DNA from: Nitriliruptoraceae bacterium
GTDB lineage: Bacteria > Actinomycetota > Nitriliruptoria > Nitriliruptorales > Nitriliruptoraceae
DNA length: 5,483 nt
NCBI GenBank assembly: GCA_007134165.1
Contig: SLLJ01000055.1
Coordinates: forward strand, 1 to 5,483
Direction of reading: 5' to 3'
Position numbers and translations under genes: made by a program. The notes below the pieces were generated by a model. That model searched no databases. It was not told where the DNA came from and was given only the letters and a program-made list of their open reading frames with translations. Below, in pieces: positions 1 through 5,483 of this stretch; position 1 is the first letter of the stretch, and every line of letters begins with the position of its first letter.

Positions 1-1071
1 CTGCAGCACCAGGTGGTGACCGAGGTCGTCGCGCCCGAGGTCGCAGGCCGCGTTGTCGAACCGCTGCGGGCGGCGGGTCCGCTCGTGAAGGACGGCGACG
101 AGCGCCTGGAACTGCTGCTCGTCGACCGGCGCCGGGCGGTAGTCGTTGCGCCGGTTGTCCGAGGTGATCGGGTACAGACGCAGGGTCAGTCGGCGGTCGG
201 TCAGGCCCCCCGCGACGTGCAGCATCGCCACGAGTCCGTAGGGCAGGATCCCGCGCTGGTACTCGTACCGATCGAAGCGTCCCGGGGAGTGGAACAGGGC
301 GTTACCAAGGCCGTAGACCACCCAGGACCCGGCCCGCAGCTCGATCTGCTGCAGGCAGTGTGCGCCGTGGCCGACGACGAGGTGGGCCCCCGCGTGCAGC
401 AGCTGCTGCGCGAGCTCACGCTGACGTCGGGTGCGCCACCGGTAGTTGGACCCCCAGTGCGGGAAAGCGACGTGCAGGTCGCGGCGGCTGCCACCCGGCA
501 GGCCCGCAGCTCGCAGCTCGGATCGATGCAGCGGTCGGCAGCCGGCCCGCTCGTCCCCGGCGTAGAAGGCGTAGGTAGTGTCGTAGGGCTCCCGCCACTC
601 GAACCCGGCGTGCACCACGACGTGACCGCCCCCGCTGCGCCAGGGCAGCCGGCGACGGAACGGTTGACGACTGCTGGTCAGATCCTGACCGACACCGGCC
701 ACGTCGATACCGGCCTCGGCGAGCACCGTGATGGTGTGCCGCAGGCCGTCGGGCCCGTGATCGAGCGCATGGTTGTTCGCCAGGCTCACCACGTCGACGC
801 CGAGTTCACGGAGCACTGCGGGGACCTCTCGAGGGCTGCCCCAGTGCACGTAGGGCTTGCTGCCGGCGAACGGGGAGGCGATCCGGGACGGGTCGACCAG
901 CGGGGTCTCGAGGTTGGCGACCGTCAGGTCGGCCGCCTCGAAGAACGGCCGCAGGTGGGTCAGCCCATCGAGGTACCCGCGCTCGGCCAGGATCCGTGCG
1001 CCGGCGCTGGGGTAGCTCTCCCCGAAGTGCAGGTCGCCGAGCAGCAGGAGGCGGTAGCCGGGCTGGTTCAC
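1..1071 (-). CDS. CapA-family metallophosphoesterase-like protein (poly-gamma-glutamate type), 3' end cut by the window edge
   Basis: Reading the minus strand from GTG at 1071 gives 357 open codons with no stop before the left edge. Family motifs appear in order: GDLHFGESY (residues 12-20, metal-binding start of the fold), ANLETP (52-57), KPYVHW (72-77), SLANNHALDHG (97-107), FPHWGSNY (203-210), VGHGAH (233-238) and YGLGNALF (253-260). CapA proteins belong to the calcineurin-like phosphoesterase superfamily and are associated with poly-gamma-glutamate capsule synthesis or release; their exact chemistry is not settled. Family members are often about 350-400 residues, so little is probably missing. 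There is no signal peptide or N-terminal membrane segment: the first beta strand starts about six residues in, so this copy is probably cytosolic. The start is uncertain. GTG 1071 places the fold correctly but has no good ribosome binding site; GTG 1086, in the same frame, is an alternative. It is the last visible gene of the operon, about 67 bases after the fusion gene. Confidence 0.9.
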   Translation of the reverse strand, partial: MNQPGYRLLLLGDLHFGESYPSAGARILAERGYLDGLTHLRPFFEAADLTVANLETPLVDPSRIASPFAGSKPYVHWGSPREVPAVLRELGVDVVSLANNHALDHGPDGLRHTITVLAEAGIDVAGVGQDLTSSRQPFRRRLPWRSGGGHVVVHAGFEWREPYDTTYAFYAGDERAGCRPLHRSELRAAGLPGGSRRDLHVAFPHWGSNYRWRTRRQRELAQQLLHAGAHLVVGHGAHCLQQIELRAGSWVVYGLGNALFHSPGRFDRYEYQRGILPYGLVAMLHVAGGLTDRRLTLRLYPITSDNRRNDYRPAPVDEQQFQALVAVLHERTRRPQRFDNAACDLGRDDLGHHLVLQ

Positions 1072-1142
1072 GGCCGACGCCGGCACGTGCCCGGCACGCC
1101 CTGGACCCCACAGGGTCGTGTCGGGCTCACGGTCGGGCTCAC
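1068..1142 (-). CDS. Possible 24-residue leader ORF between the fusion gene and capA-like gene
   Basis: A GTG at 1142-1140 overlaps the fusion gene stop as GTGA and is preceded by GGAG at 1153-1150 with seven bases of spacing, better than any site before the CapA-like gene itself. The frame runs 24 codons, beginning MSPTVSPTRPCG and ending in CRRRP, to a TGA at 1070-1068. That stop in turn overlaps the GTG (1071) of the CapA-like gene as a second GTGA. It could relay ribosomes from one gene to the next by two re-initiation steps. It matches no family I know, and its first codons arise from the tandem repeat. It may equally be chance, or mark a frameshift in the true N-terminus of the CapA-like gene. 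Confidence 0.3.
   Translation of the reverse strand: MSPTVSPTRPCGVQGVPGTCRRRP
1082..1098. repeat. Overlapping inverted repeats ahead of the capA-like gene
   Basis: The plus strand has a perfect 10-base palindrome GGCACGTGCC (1082-1091), overlapping the inverted repeat CGTGCC-C-GGCACG (1086-1098). They lie 11-27 bases upstream of GTG 1071 and cover the alternative GTG 1086. RNA made here could form short alternative hairpins near the start. No T run follows, so it is not a typical terminator. In DNA this rich in G and C such repeats can occur by chance. Confidence 0.4.
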
Positions 1143-1143
1143 G
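1120..1143. repeat. 12-base tandem repeat, two copies, spanning the fusion gene stop
   Basis: On the plus strand GTCGGGCTCACG occurs twice in a row (1120-1131 and 1132-1143), followed by a partial third copy, GTCGG, at 1144-1148. The TGA of the fusion gene (1141-1139) lies in the right-hand copy. It looks like a local duplication by slippage and has no obvious regulatory function. Confidence 0.85.
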
Positions 1144-3787
1144 GTCGGTCTCCGGCCGACTCTGGTTGCGGGTGGCATTCGACCAGGTCGGGTCGGGCCG
1201 ACCGGGGTCCCTTGATGCTGCGGGCGGCGAGCACAGCGACCCGTTGCGTCGGGCCCGACGCCGTGGCCTTCACGGTGCCGTCGGGCAGGTTGTCGACCGA
1301 GATGTCCACCTCGAGGTCGTCCGCCAGGCGGCGCAGCCAGCGTCGCAGTCCGACGCCCTGGACCTCCCCGTGGACGCGCAGGGTGGCCGTCACCTGGGAG
1401 ACGGGTGGGGGCAGTGTCACCCCGTTGAGGGCACAGGTGTGGGTCAGGATGCTGCGTGCCACGTTGCGAGGCGGACCGGCCATCGGGTAGTGCTGCCCGG
1501 CGATGGCCGGGACCGAGTTGACCTCGCAGATCGCAGCGGCCTGCTCGTCCACCGCGCGCGTGTGGTCGGCGAGCAGCAGGTCGATGCCGGCATGTTCGAG
1601 CCCGGGGATCGCCGCCAGGGCGGCGGTTGCGACCGCCAGGACGCTTGGATGGGTCTGGTCGATCACCTGCTCGACCTCGCCGCCCTGCGTGAGGTTCGCG
1701 GCCAGGCTCAGCCGGACCGTACGACCGGCCTCGGGGACGTCGTCGGGGCGCAGCCCCTGCCGCTGGAGCTCGAAGCGGGTCTCGTCGTTGAGCTTGATCG
1801 GGTAGGCCGCATGTCCCGGGTTCAGCCGGCGCCGCCGGTTGCGATCGTCGATGAGTTCGGTGATGCGGCGCCGACCGTCACCCACGACCTGCGCCGGACG
1901 TCTGCGGATCACCGACACGACCCGATCGCCGACCACCGTCAGGCGGTAGTCGTCGCCGTCGACGTGCTGCTCCACGATGAACCGCGGCGCGGACACACCC
2001 AGGCGCGTGCGCATCGCATCCAGCGCCCAGCGCACCTGCTGCGGGCTCGTCAGCCCGGTGGCGACACCGACCCCGCCGGTGCCGGTCGCCGGCTTGACGA
2101 CGACCGGGAAGCCGAGCTGCTGTGCGTAGCGTCTGGCGGCCTGGCGGTCCTCCCAGGCGAACTCGCGTCCCTCGGGCGTGGGCAGCCCCTGGCGGTGCAG
2201 CAGCTTGCGGGTCAGTTCCTTGACGCCGCACACGAAGTAGGCGGGGCGGGAGGTGTGGTTCGACGCGGTCCAGTAGAACGACATCGGCAGACCGCCGTCC
2301 GGCGGCGACGCGGTGAATAGCAGCGGACTGATCCGTGCCGTGTGCAGTCCGTGGGCGATCGCCTCCATCTCGAGCAGGTGGCTGTCGATCGCCTTGCGGT
2401 TCATCGCCACCAGCGCCGCGACGAGTGCCTGGTCGGATCCGGCCGGCGGGGACGAGGACGTCGCGTCGGCAGGCACCGGCTCGGAGCCCTGCGAGGATCG
2501 GGGGCGCCGGGCGCGCCGCCGCACGTAGGGCTCGAGTGCCTCACGCTGCAGTTGCGTGCCGATCCCCGGCTCCCGCTGGTCGATCAGCACGGCGCTGCGG
2601 CCGCGGTAGGCCAGCACCGGAGCTGCGATCCGGGCCTCGACGTTGCCCGGAGGTGCGCTGGTGAACTCGTCCAGGCGCGGGAACGAGCGGGCCAGCGACC
2701 GCAGAGCCCAGGCCGTGATGTCGCTGGTGGCGAGCATCCCGCCGAGGTAGACGTGCAGATCGGGGTCGTGCTCGTGCGCCGCACGGGCGACGTCGAGCGC
2801 CGCCAGTAGTCCTCCGGACTTCTGGATCTTGATGTTGATCGCCCGGCAGCCTCCCGCGTCGATCAGTGCGTGGAGATCGTCGAGGTCCCACAGCGACTCG
2901 TCGGGCATGATCCGAAGGTCGATCTTCCGGCCGCGGCGGCGGGTGACGAGACGGTCCGCGAGCCGCTGGAGCTCGGGCAGGTGCTGCCCGTCCTCACCCG
3001 GGACCGGTTGCTCGACGATCAGTCGAGGTGGCAGATCCCCGCGCTGTGCCGATGCGGCCACGGCGGTGACGAACTCGACCGCGACCTCGGGGTCCATGCC
3101 CTCGTTGACGTCGATCCACAGCGGCTTGCTCGCCCGGACCCGGCGGTTGACGCGGTGGGCGTGTTCAAGCAGCTGCAGGTCCCGGTCCGGATCGCCGGAG
3201 CCCTTGAGTCGGGTCACCGGGAAACGCCGTGCCTGCTTCACCAGCCGTCGCGTGCGGGCGGCGGTGTCGAGGTGGCTCGGGATGGTCGAGGCGGTGATGC
3301 CGACCCGGTCGCGGTGCCTGCCGAGCAGGTCGGTGAGCTGCACGTCCCGGCTGCGGGCGGCCAGATCGAGCAGGGCCATCTCCAGCCCGGTCTGGGAGGC
3401 CCGGAACGGTCGTGATCCGCGCTCGGGCGACGCGGTCTGGGCGGCCAGAGAACGGAAACCCTCGGACAGGGCGCGTACGTCCTGCACCGCGTCGGCGTTC
3501 GTGCCCACGTCGATGGTGGCACCCGGCAGTGACTCCGCGGCGCGGCGCAGGAACGCCCACGACTCCCGGCGCTGATCGCCGGTGAGACGGTTGCGAGGGT
3601 TGGCCTCACCGACGCCCCGGATGCGGTCGTCACCACGCCGCGCGGTGACGAGGACCACCTGGTTGCGGGAGGCGTTGACCTCCCCGCGGGCGGTGCTGAA
3701 GGTGCGCTTCATCGGCATGAGGTAGTCGAACAGCTGCACCCGCGTGATGACCAGTCGCTCCGGCCCGTCTTGGCTGGCTCGCCTCAC
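1139..3787 (-). CDS. Three-domain fusion: enolase-superfamily (dipeptide epimerase-like) + cyanophycin synthetase-like ATP-grasp ligase + acylphosphatase
   Basis: An 882-residue protein. Residues 13-415 form an enolase-superfamily unit: a capping domain with GVGEANP (58-64), then a barrel with RLK (193-195), metal ligands D226 (WIDVNEG), E259 (IVEQPVP) and D297 (PDES), and the NIKIQKSGG strand with K320. This is the layout of dipeptide epimerases such as L-Ala-D/L-Glu epimerase. Residues about 421-452 are an Arg/Pro/Ser-rich linker. Residues about 456-790 are an ATP-grasp ligase resembling cyanophycin synthetase and GshF: KELTRKLLHRQGLPTP (523-538), VVVKPATGTGGVGV (562-575), VVGDGRRRITEL (634-645), AANLTQGG (696-703) and ICEVNSVPAI (753-762), with E755 and N757 as likely metal ligands. 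Residues 796-870 are an acylphosphatase with HGEVQGVGLRR (806-816; catalytic R815) and NLPDGTV (833-839; catalytic N833). It has no membrane segments. The GTG start is supported by GAGGAG five bases upstream. Inferred role: epimerisation plus ATP-dependent amide ligation on a peptide-like substrate, which is unknown. The epimerase site is somewhat divergent. Confidence 0.95.
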   Translation of the reverse strand: MRRASQDGPERLVITRVQLFDYLMPMKRTFSTARGEVNASRNQVVLVTARRGDDRIRGVGEANPRNRLTGDQRRESWAFLRRAAESLPGATIDVGTNADAVQDVRALSEGFRSLAAQTASPERGSRPFRASQTGLEMALLDLAARSRDVQLTDLLGRHRDRVGITASTIPSHLDTAARTRRLVKQARRFPVTRLKGSGDPDRDLQLLEHAHRVNRRVRASKPLWIDVNEGMDPEVAVEFVTAVAASAQRGDLPPRLIVEQPVPGEDGQHLPELQRLADRLVTRRRGRKIDLRIMPDESLWDLDDLHALIDAGGCRAINIKIQKSGGLLAALDVARAAHEHDPDLHVYLGGMLATSDITAWALRSLARSFPRLDEFTSAPPGNVEARIAAPVLAYRGRSAVLIDQREPGIGTQLQREALEPYVRRRARRPRSSQGSEPVPADATSSSPPAGSDQALVAALVAMNRKAIDSHLLEMEAIAHGLHTARISPLLFTASPPDGGLPMSFYWTASNHTSRPAYFVCGVKELTRKLLHRQGLPTPEGREFAWEDRQAARRYAQQLGFPVVVKPATGTGGVGVATGLTSPQQVRWALDAMRTRLGVSAPRFIVEQHVDGDDYRLTVVGDRVVSVIRRRPAQVVGDGRRRITELIDDRNRRRRLNPGHAAYPIKLNDETRFELQRQGLRPDDVPEAGRTVRLSLAANLTQGGEVEQVIDQTHPSVLAVATAALAAIPGLEHAGIDLLLADHTRAVDEQAAAICEVNSVPAIAGQHYPMAGPPRNVARSILTHTCALNGVTLPPPVSQVTATLRVHGEVQGVGLRRWLRRLADDLEVDISVDNLPDGTVKATASGPTQRVAVLAARSIKGPRSARPDLVECHPQPESAGDRP

Positions 3788-3831
3788 GCTTGCTCCTCGC
3801 CGGTGGGTGCGGCCCGGCCCGCGCAGACGGC
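3788..3831 (-). other. Short gap between the adenylating enzyme and fusion genes
   Basis: These 44 bases hold the fusion gene's ribosome binding site and a GC-rich GGGCCGGGCC stretch. There is no convincing hairpin followed by a T run, so I see no terminator, and no recognisable promoter boxes. The gap is consistent with read-through within one operon. Confidence 0.6.
3793..3798 (-). promoter_or_regulatory. Ribosome binding site GAGGAG for the fusion gene
   Basis: On the minus strand GAGGAG is followed by the five bases CAAGC and then the GTG at 3787. This strong match to the anti-Shine-Dalgarno sequence at good spacing fixes the GTG as the start. No comparable site stands before the in-frame ATG codons about 23 and 25 codons further in. 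Confidence 0.85.
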
Positions 3832-5247
3832 TCAGGGTCCGGGGTTGGATCCTCGGGGGTCGTCGGCCGTGCGATCGACCAGGCAGAGCGTATGGCGGTG
3901 CTTGCCCGTCGGGGTCGTGGCGATGGCGTCGACGACGGCCACCTCGAGGTGTACCGGGCCGCCCAGCAGCCGCGCCAAGGGTTCGGTGAGCAGGTGGTGC
4001 ACCTGGGCGTCGACCTCAGCCGGACCCCGATCTGCGAGCACCACCCGGACGGTGACGGCGTCGGGGGCGGTCTGCAGCAGCTGGTAGCCGCGGACGCCCT
4101 GCAGCCCGTACAGACGGGTGCGCAGTGCCCCGGCGTGCACCAGCGCTCCCTCGCGGGTCACGAAATGCTCCGTGATCCGTCCGGTCACCCGCGCCAGTCG
4201 GGGCCAGGCCCGGGGCAGCAGATGGCCCCCGCCTGGTGTCACGCGGGATGGTGCCGCGGCAGAGGTGGCCCAGGCCGCACGGTCGCCCAACCGGTAGCGG
4301 ATCAGGGGCATGGATCCGTTGGTCAGGCTGGTCACCAGCACCTCGCCGTCCTGCCCGTCGACGCAGGGCTCGCCGGCGTCGTCGACGATCTCGACCTGCA
4401 CGTGCAGAGGTGGGACCGCCAGGCCGTCGTGTGCGGCGGTCTCGCAGGCGATGTCGGACACCTCTCGGGTGCCGTACCGGTCGAACACTGGCGCTCGGAA
4501 CGCTGCGGTGATCCGGGCGCGCATGTCGTCGGTCAGCACGCCGGCCGTGCTCATCACCGCTCGTGGTGGGGGGAGCGCTCGTCCCCGCGCCAGCAGGTGG
4601 CGCGCCCAGACGTCGAGGCTCTCCGCGTAGCCGAGCACCTGCACGGGACGCTGTCGATCGGCGAGCGTCGCCCAGCGGTCCAGCTCGCGCCCGTCGATCC
4701 GGGAGGCGTCGACCCAGACCTCGTGCTTGGCGAGGTGGCGCAGTCGGGTGCTCAGCGCCGGGTGACGGCGGGTGTCGCGGCTGGCCGCCCCCCAGACCAC
4801 GAGCTTGGCCTCGCCGGGCACGTAGCCGGTGAAGGCGTCGAAGGTCGTCTTGATCGCCCGGGTCCACGCCAGATACCGGCGGTCCTGGGTGACCACCACC
4901 GGTTCCCCCGTCGACCCGCCCGTGGTGTTGGTGTAGGCGCCCCGCCCTCGCAGGTCGCGGATGGTGAAGCGGTCGGGGTCGGTCGACAGCTCCTCCCGCG
5001 TCAGGGGGGCGAGTCCCGCCAAGCGGTCGAGGTCGACCCGGCCGGCCCGGACCACGCCCGCAGCCTCGAGCCGAGCGCACCAGCCGGGACTGCTCGCCCA
5101 GGCGTGGCGCAGCAGCACCCGCAGCCTGAGCTCGCACAGCCGGCGCACCTCGACGTCGTCGAGGACCGCGGCGCGCAGCAGCAGCTGCTGCTCGCGGGAG
5201 GTGGCCTGCCAGGCGCGGCCGAGCATCGGGCGCAGCCGGGGCCTCAT
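3832..5247 (-). CDS. PaaK/CapK-family adenylate-forming enzyme (phenylacetate-CoA ligase-like)
   Basis: A 471-residue protein, close to the usual 430-470 of this family. Such enzymes use ATP to convert a carboxylic acid to an acyl-adenylate, which is then passed to CoA or another acceptor. Visible motifs: an N-terminal helical region typical of CapK proteins (LLRHAWASSPGW, 45-56; PLTREEL, 81-87); the phosphate loop TNTTGGSTGEPV (106-117); STAGVLTDD (233-241); YGTREVSDIACE (258-269), with the conserved aromatic and Glu of the adenylate pocket; GEVLVTSLTNGSMPLIRYRLGD (301-322), the hinge region; GRITEHF (356-362); and TPTGKHR (445-451), with K449 as the likely catalytic lysine of the mobile C-terminal domain. 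All key adenylation motifs look intact. The substrate cannot be read from sequence, and no carrier-protein domain is attached. Its ATG overlaps the stop of the preceding gene (ATGA, 5247-5244), there is no strong ribosome binding site, and translation is probably coupled. CapK was named from capsule loci; the true acceptor here could be CoA, an amino acid or a sugar. Confidence 0.93.
   Translation of the reverse strand: MRPRLRPMLGRAWQATSREQQLLLRAAVLDDVEVRRLCELRLRVLLRHAWASSPGWCARLEAAGVVRAGRVDLDRLAGLAPLTREELSTDPDRFTIRDLRGRGAYTNTTGGSTGEPVVVTQDRRYLAWTRAIKTTFDAFTGYVPGEAKLVVWGAASRDTRRHPALSTRLRHLAKHEVWVDASRIDGRELDRWATLADRQRPVQVLGYAESLDVWARHLLARGRALPPPRAVMSTAGVLTDDMRARITAAFRAPVFDRYGTREVSDIACETAAHDGLAVPPLHVQVEIVDDAGEPCVDGQDGEVLVTSLTNGSMPLIRYRLGDRAAWATSAAAPSRVTPGGGHLLPRAWPRLARVTGRITEHFVTREGALVHAGALRTRLYGLQGVRGYQLLQTAPDAVTVRVVLADRGPAEVDAQVHHLLTEPLARLLGGPVHLEVAVVDAIATTPTGKHRHTLCLVDRTADDPRGSNPGP
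5244..5247 (-). promoter_or_regulatory. ATGA stop/start overlap coupling two genes
   Basis: On the minus strand ATG (5247-5245) starts the adenylate-forming enzyme, and TGA (5246-5244) ends the upstream gene. No good Shine-Dalgarno sequence precedes the ATG (the upstream bases are GGCCCGCACG), so re-initiation by terminating ribosomes is the likely way this start is used. Confidence 0.7.
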
Positions 5248-5483
5248 CGTGCGGGCCAGCGGTCGTCCCGGGTACGGTCGCGGCGCGGGGTCGTCGGGCG
5301 CCGGGGTCGCATGCCGGCGCCGAGGTAGGCCGAGCGAAGCCGCGGGTCCTCGAGCAGCGGGCCGAACAGCTGCGGGTACACCACGTCGAGGCGGTTGGCG
5401 GCATCGACCAGCACCAACTCGTCACCCACCAGCAGGTAGCTGAAGCCGATCGCCGCGAGGTTGGGGAACCGTCGCGCGAGCGC
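5244..5483 (-). CDS. C-terminal end of an unrecognised protein, cut by the right window edge
   Basis: An open frame enters from the right edge and runs 79 codons to a TGA at 5246-5244. It begins in this window with ALARRFPNLAAIGFSYLLV and continues through GDELVLVDAANRLDVVYP and FGPLLEDPRLRSAYLGAGM, ending in a tail rich in Arg, Pro and Asp. An internal GTG at 5429 could in principle start a 61-residue protein, but the frame stays open upstream with plausible protein-like sequence and there is no ribosome binding site there, so a truncated longer gene is the better reading. The alternation of Gly-Asp turns and hydrophobic strands suggests a small beta hairpin near the C-terminus. I do not recognise the family. 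The stop overlaps the start of the adenylate-forming enzyme by four bases, so the two are very likely co-transcribed and translationally coupled. Confidence 0.75.
   Translation of the reverse strand, partial: ALARRFPNLAAIGFSYLLVGDELVLVDAANRLDVVYPQLFGPLLEDPRLRSAYLGAGMRPRRPTTPRRDRTRDDRWPAR

Noticed and set aside
13..1215. Plus-strand open frame of 400 codons opposite the CapA-like gene
   Set aside because: Its translation is rich in Val, Gly, Arg and Gln with no recognisable motif, while the opposite strand shows the full series of CapA motifs. Long antisense frames are expected in very GC-rich genes.
1118..2320. Plus-strand open frame of 400 codons opposite the ATP-grasp and acylphosphatase part of the fusion
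   Set aside because: It lies opposite well-supported catalytic motifs, has no domain signature, and is a shadow of the high-GC coding strand.
3712..3720. Internal ATG codons at fusion residues 24 and 26 as alternative starts
   Set aside because: Starting there would remove the first strand of the capping domain (VITRVQLFDYL), and the GAGGAG site clearly points to GTG 3787.
3788..3831. Possible terminator in the GC-rich gap between the adenylating enzyme and the fusion
   Set aside because: The GGGCCGGGCC stretch does not form a convincing stem, there is no T run, and the ribosome binding site of the next gene follows at once.
3790..5328. Plus-strand open frame of 512 codons opposite the adenylate-forming enzyme
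   Set aside because: Low-complexity composition and no motif. The minus strand encodes all core adenylation motifs over the same bases, and the frame crosses two real gene boundaries.
4016..5425. Minus-strand open frame of 469 codons overlapping the adenylate-forming enzyme in another frame
   Set aside because: It is dominated by Arg, Ala, Gly and Pro with no family motif, and is a frame-shifted shadow of the real gene.
1..5483. Cyanophycin or classical poly-gamma-glutamate capsule locus
   Set aside because: The ATP-grasp domain lacks the Mur ligase half of cyanophycin synthetase, and no CapB/PgsB or CapC/PgsC gene is visible, so neither label is supported.

Overview
The window is very GC-rich, densely coded, and uses GTG starts freely. 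Four genes all lie on the minus strand, so transcription runs from right to left. This style fits a high-GC actinobacterium, but the sequence does not allow a genus to be named. I see no RNA genes, insertion sequences, CRISPR arrays or phage genes.

In transcription order the layout is: (1) the last 79 codons of an unrecognised gene entering from the right edge (5483-5244); (2) a 471-residue PaaK/CapK-type adenylate-forming enzyme (5247-3832), joined to gene 1 by a 4-base ATGA stop/start overlap; (3) after 44 bases, an 882-residue three-domain fusion (3787-1139) that starts at GTG behind a clear GAGGAG ribosome binding site; (4) after about 67 bases containing a 12-base tandem repeat and a possible 24-residue leader ORF, a CapA-type metallophosphoesterase (from 1071), which runs off the left edge and probably lacks only its last residues. 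The spacing and shared strand suggest one operon. No promoter or terminator can be recognised inside the window.

The centre of interest is the fusion. It carries, in order, an enolase-superfamily domain of the dipeptide epimerase/muconate lactonizing type, an Arg/Pro/Ser-rich linker, an ATP-grasp ligase domain most like that of cyanophycin synthetase and GshF, and a complete acylphosphatase domain. The neighbours add an enzyme that activates a carboxylic acid as an acyl-adenylate and a CapA protein of the family linked to poly-gamma-glutamate capsules.

Taken together, this looks like a small pathway for a peptide or amino-acid amide, possibly with an epimerised (D-configured) residue. One enzyme would activate an acid, the fusion would epimerise and ligate, the acylphosphatase would remove acyl-phosphate side products, and the CapA protein would trim or process the product. 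The family assignments come from motifs visible in the sequence. The pathway and its product are inference.
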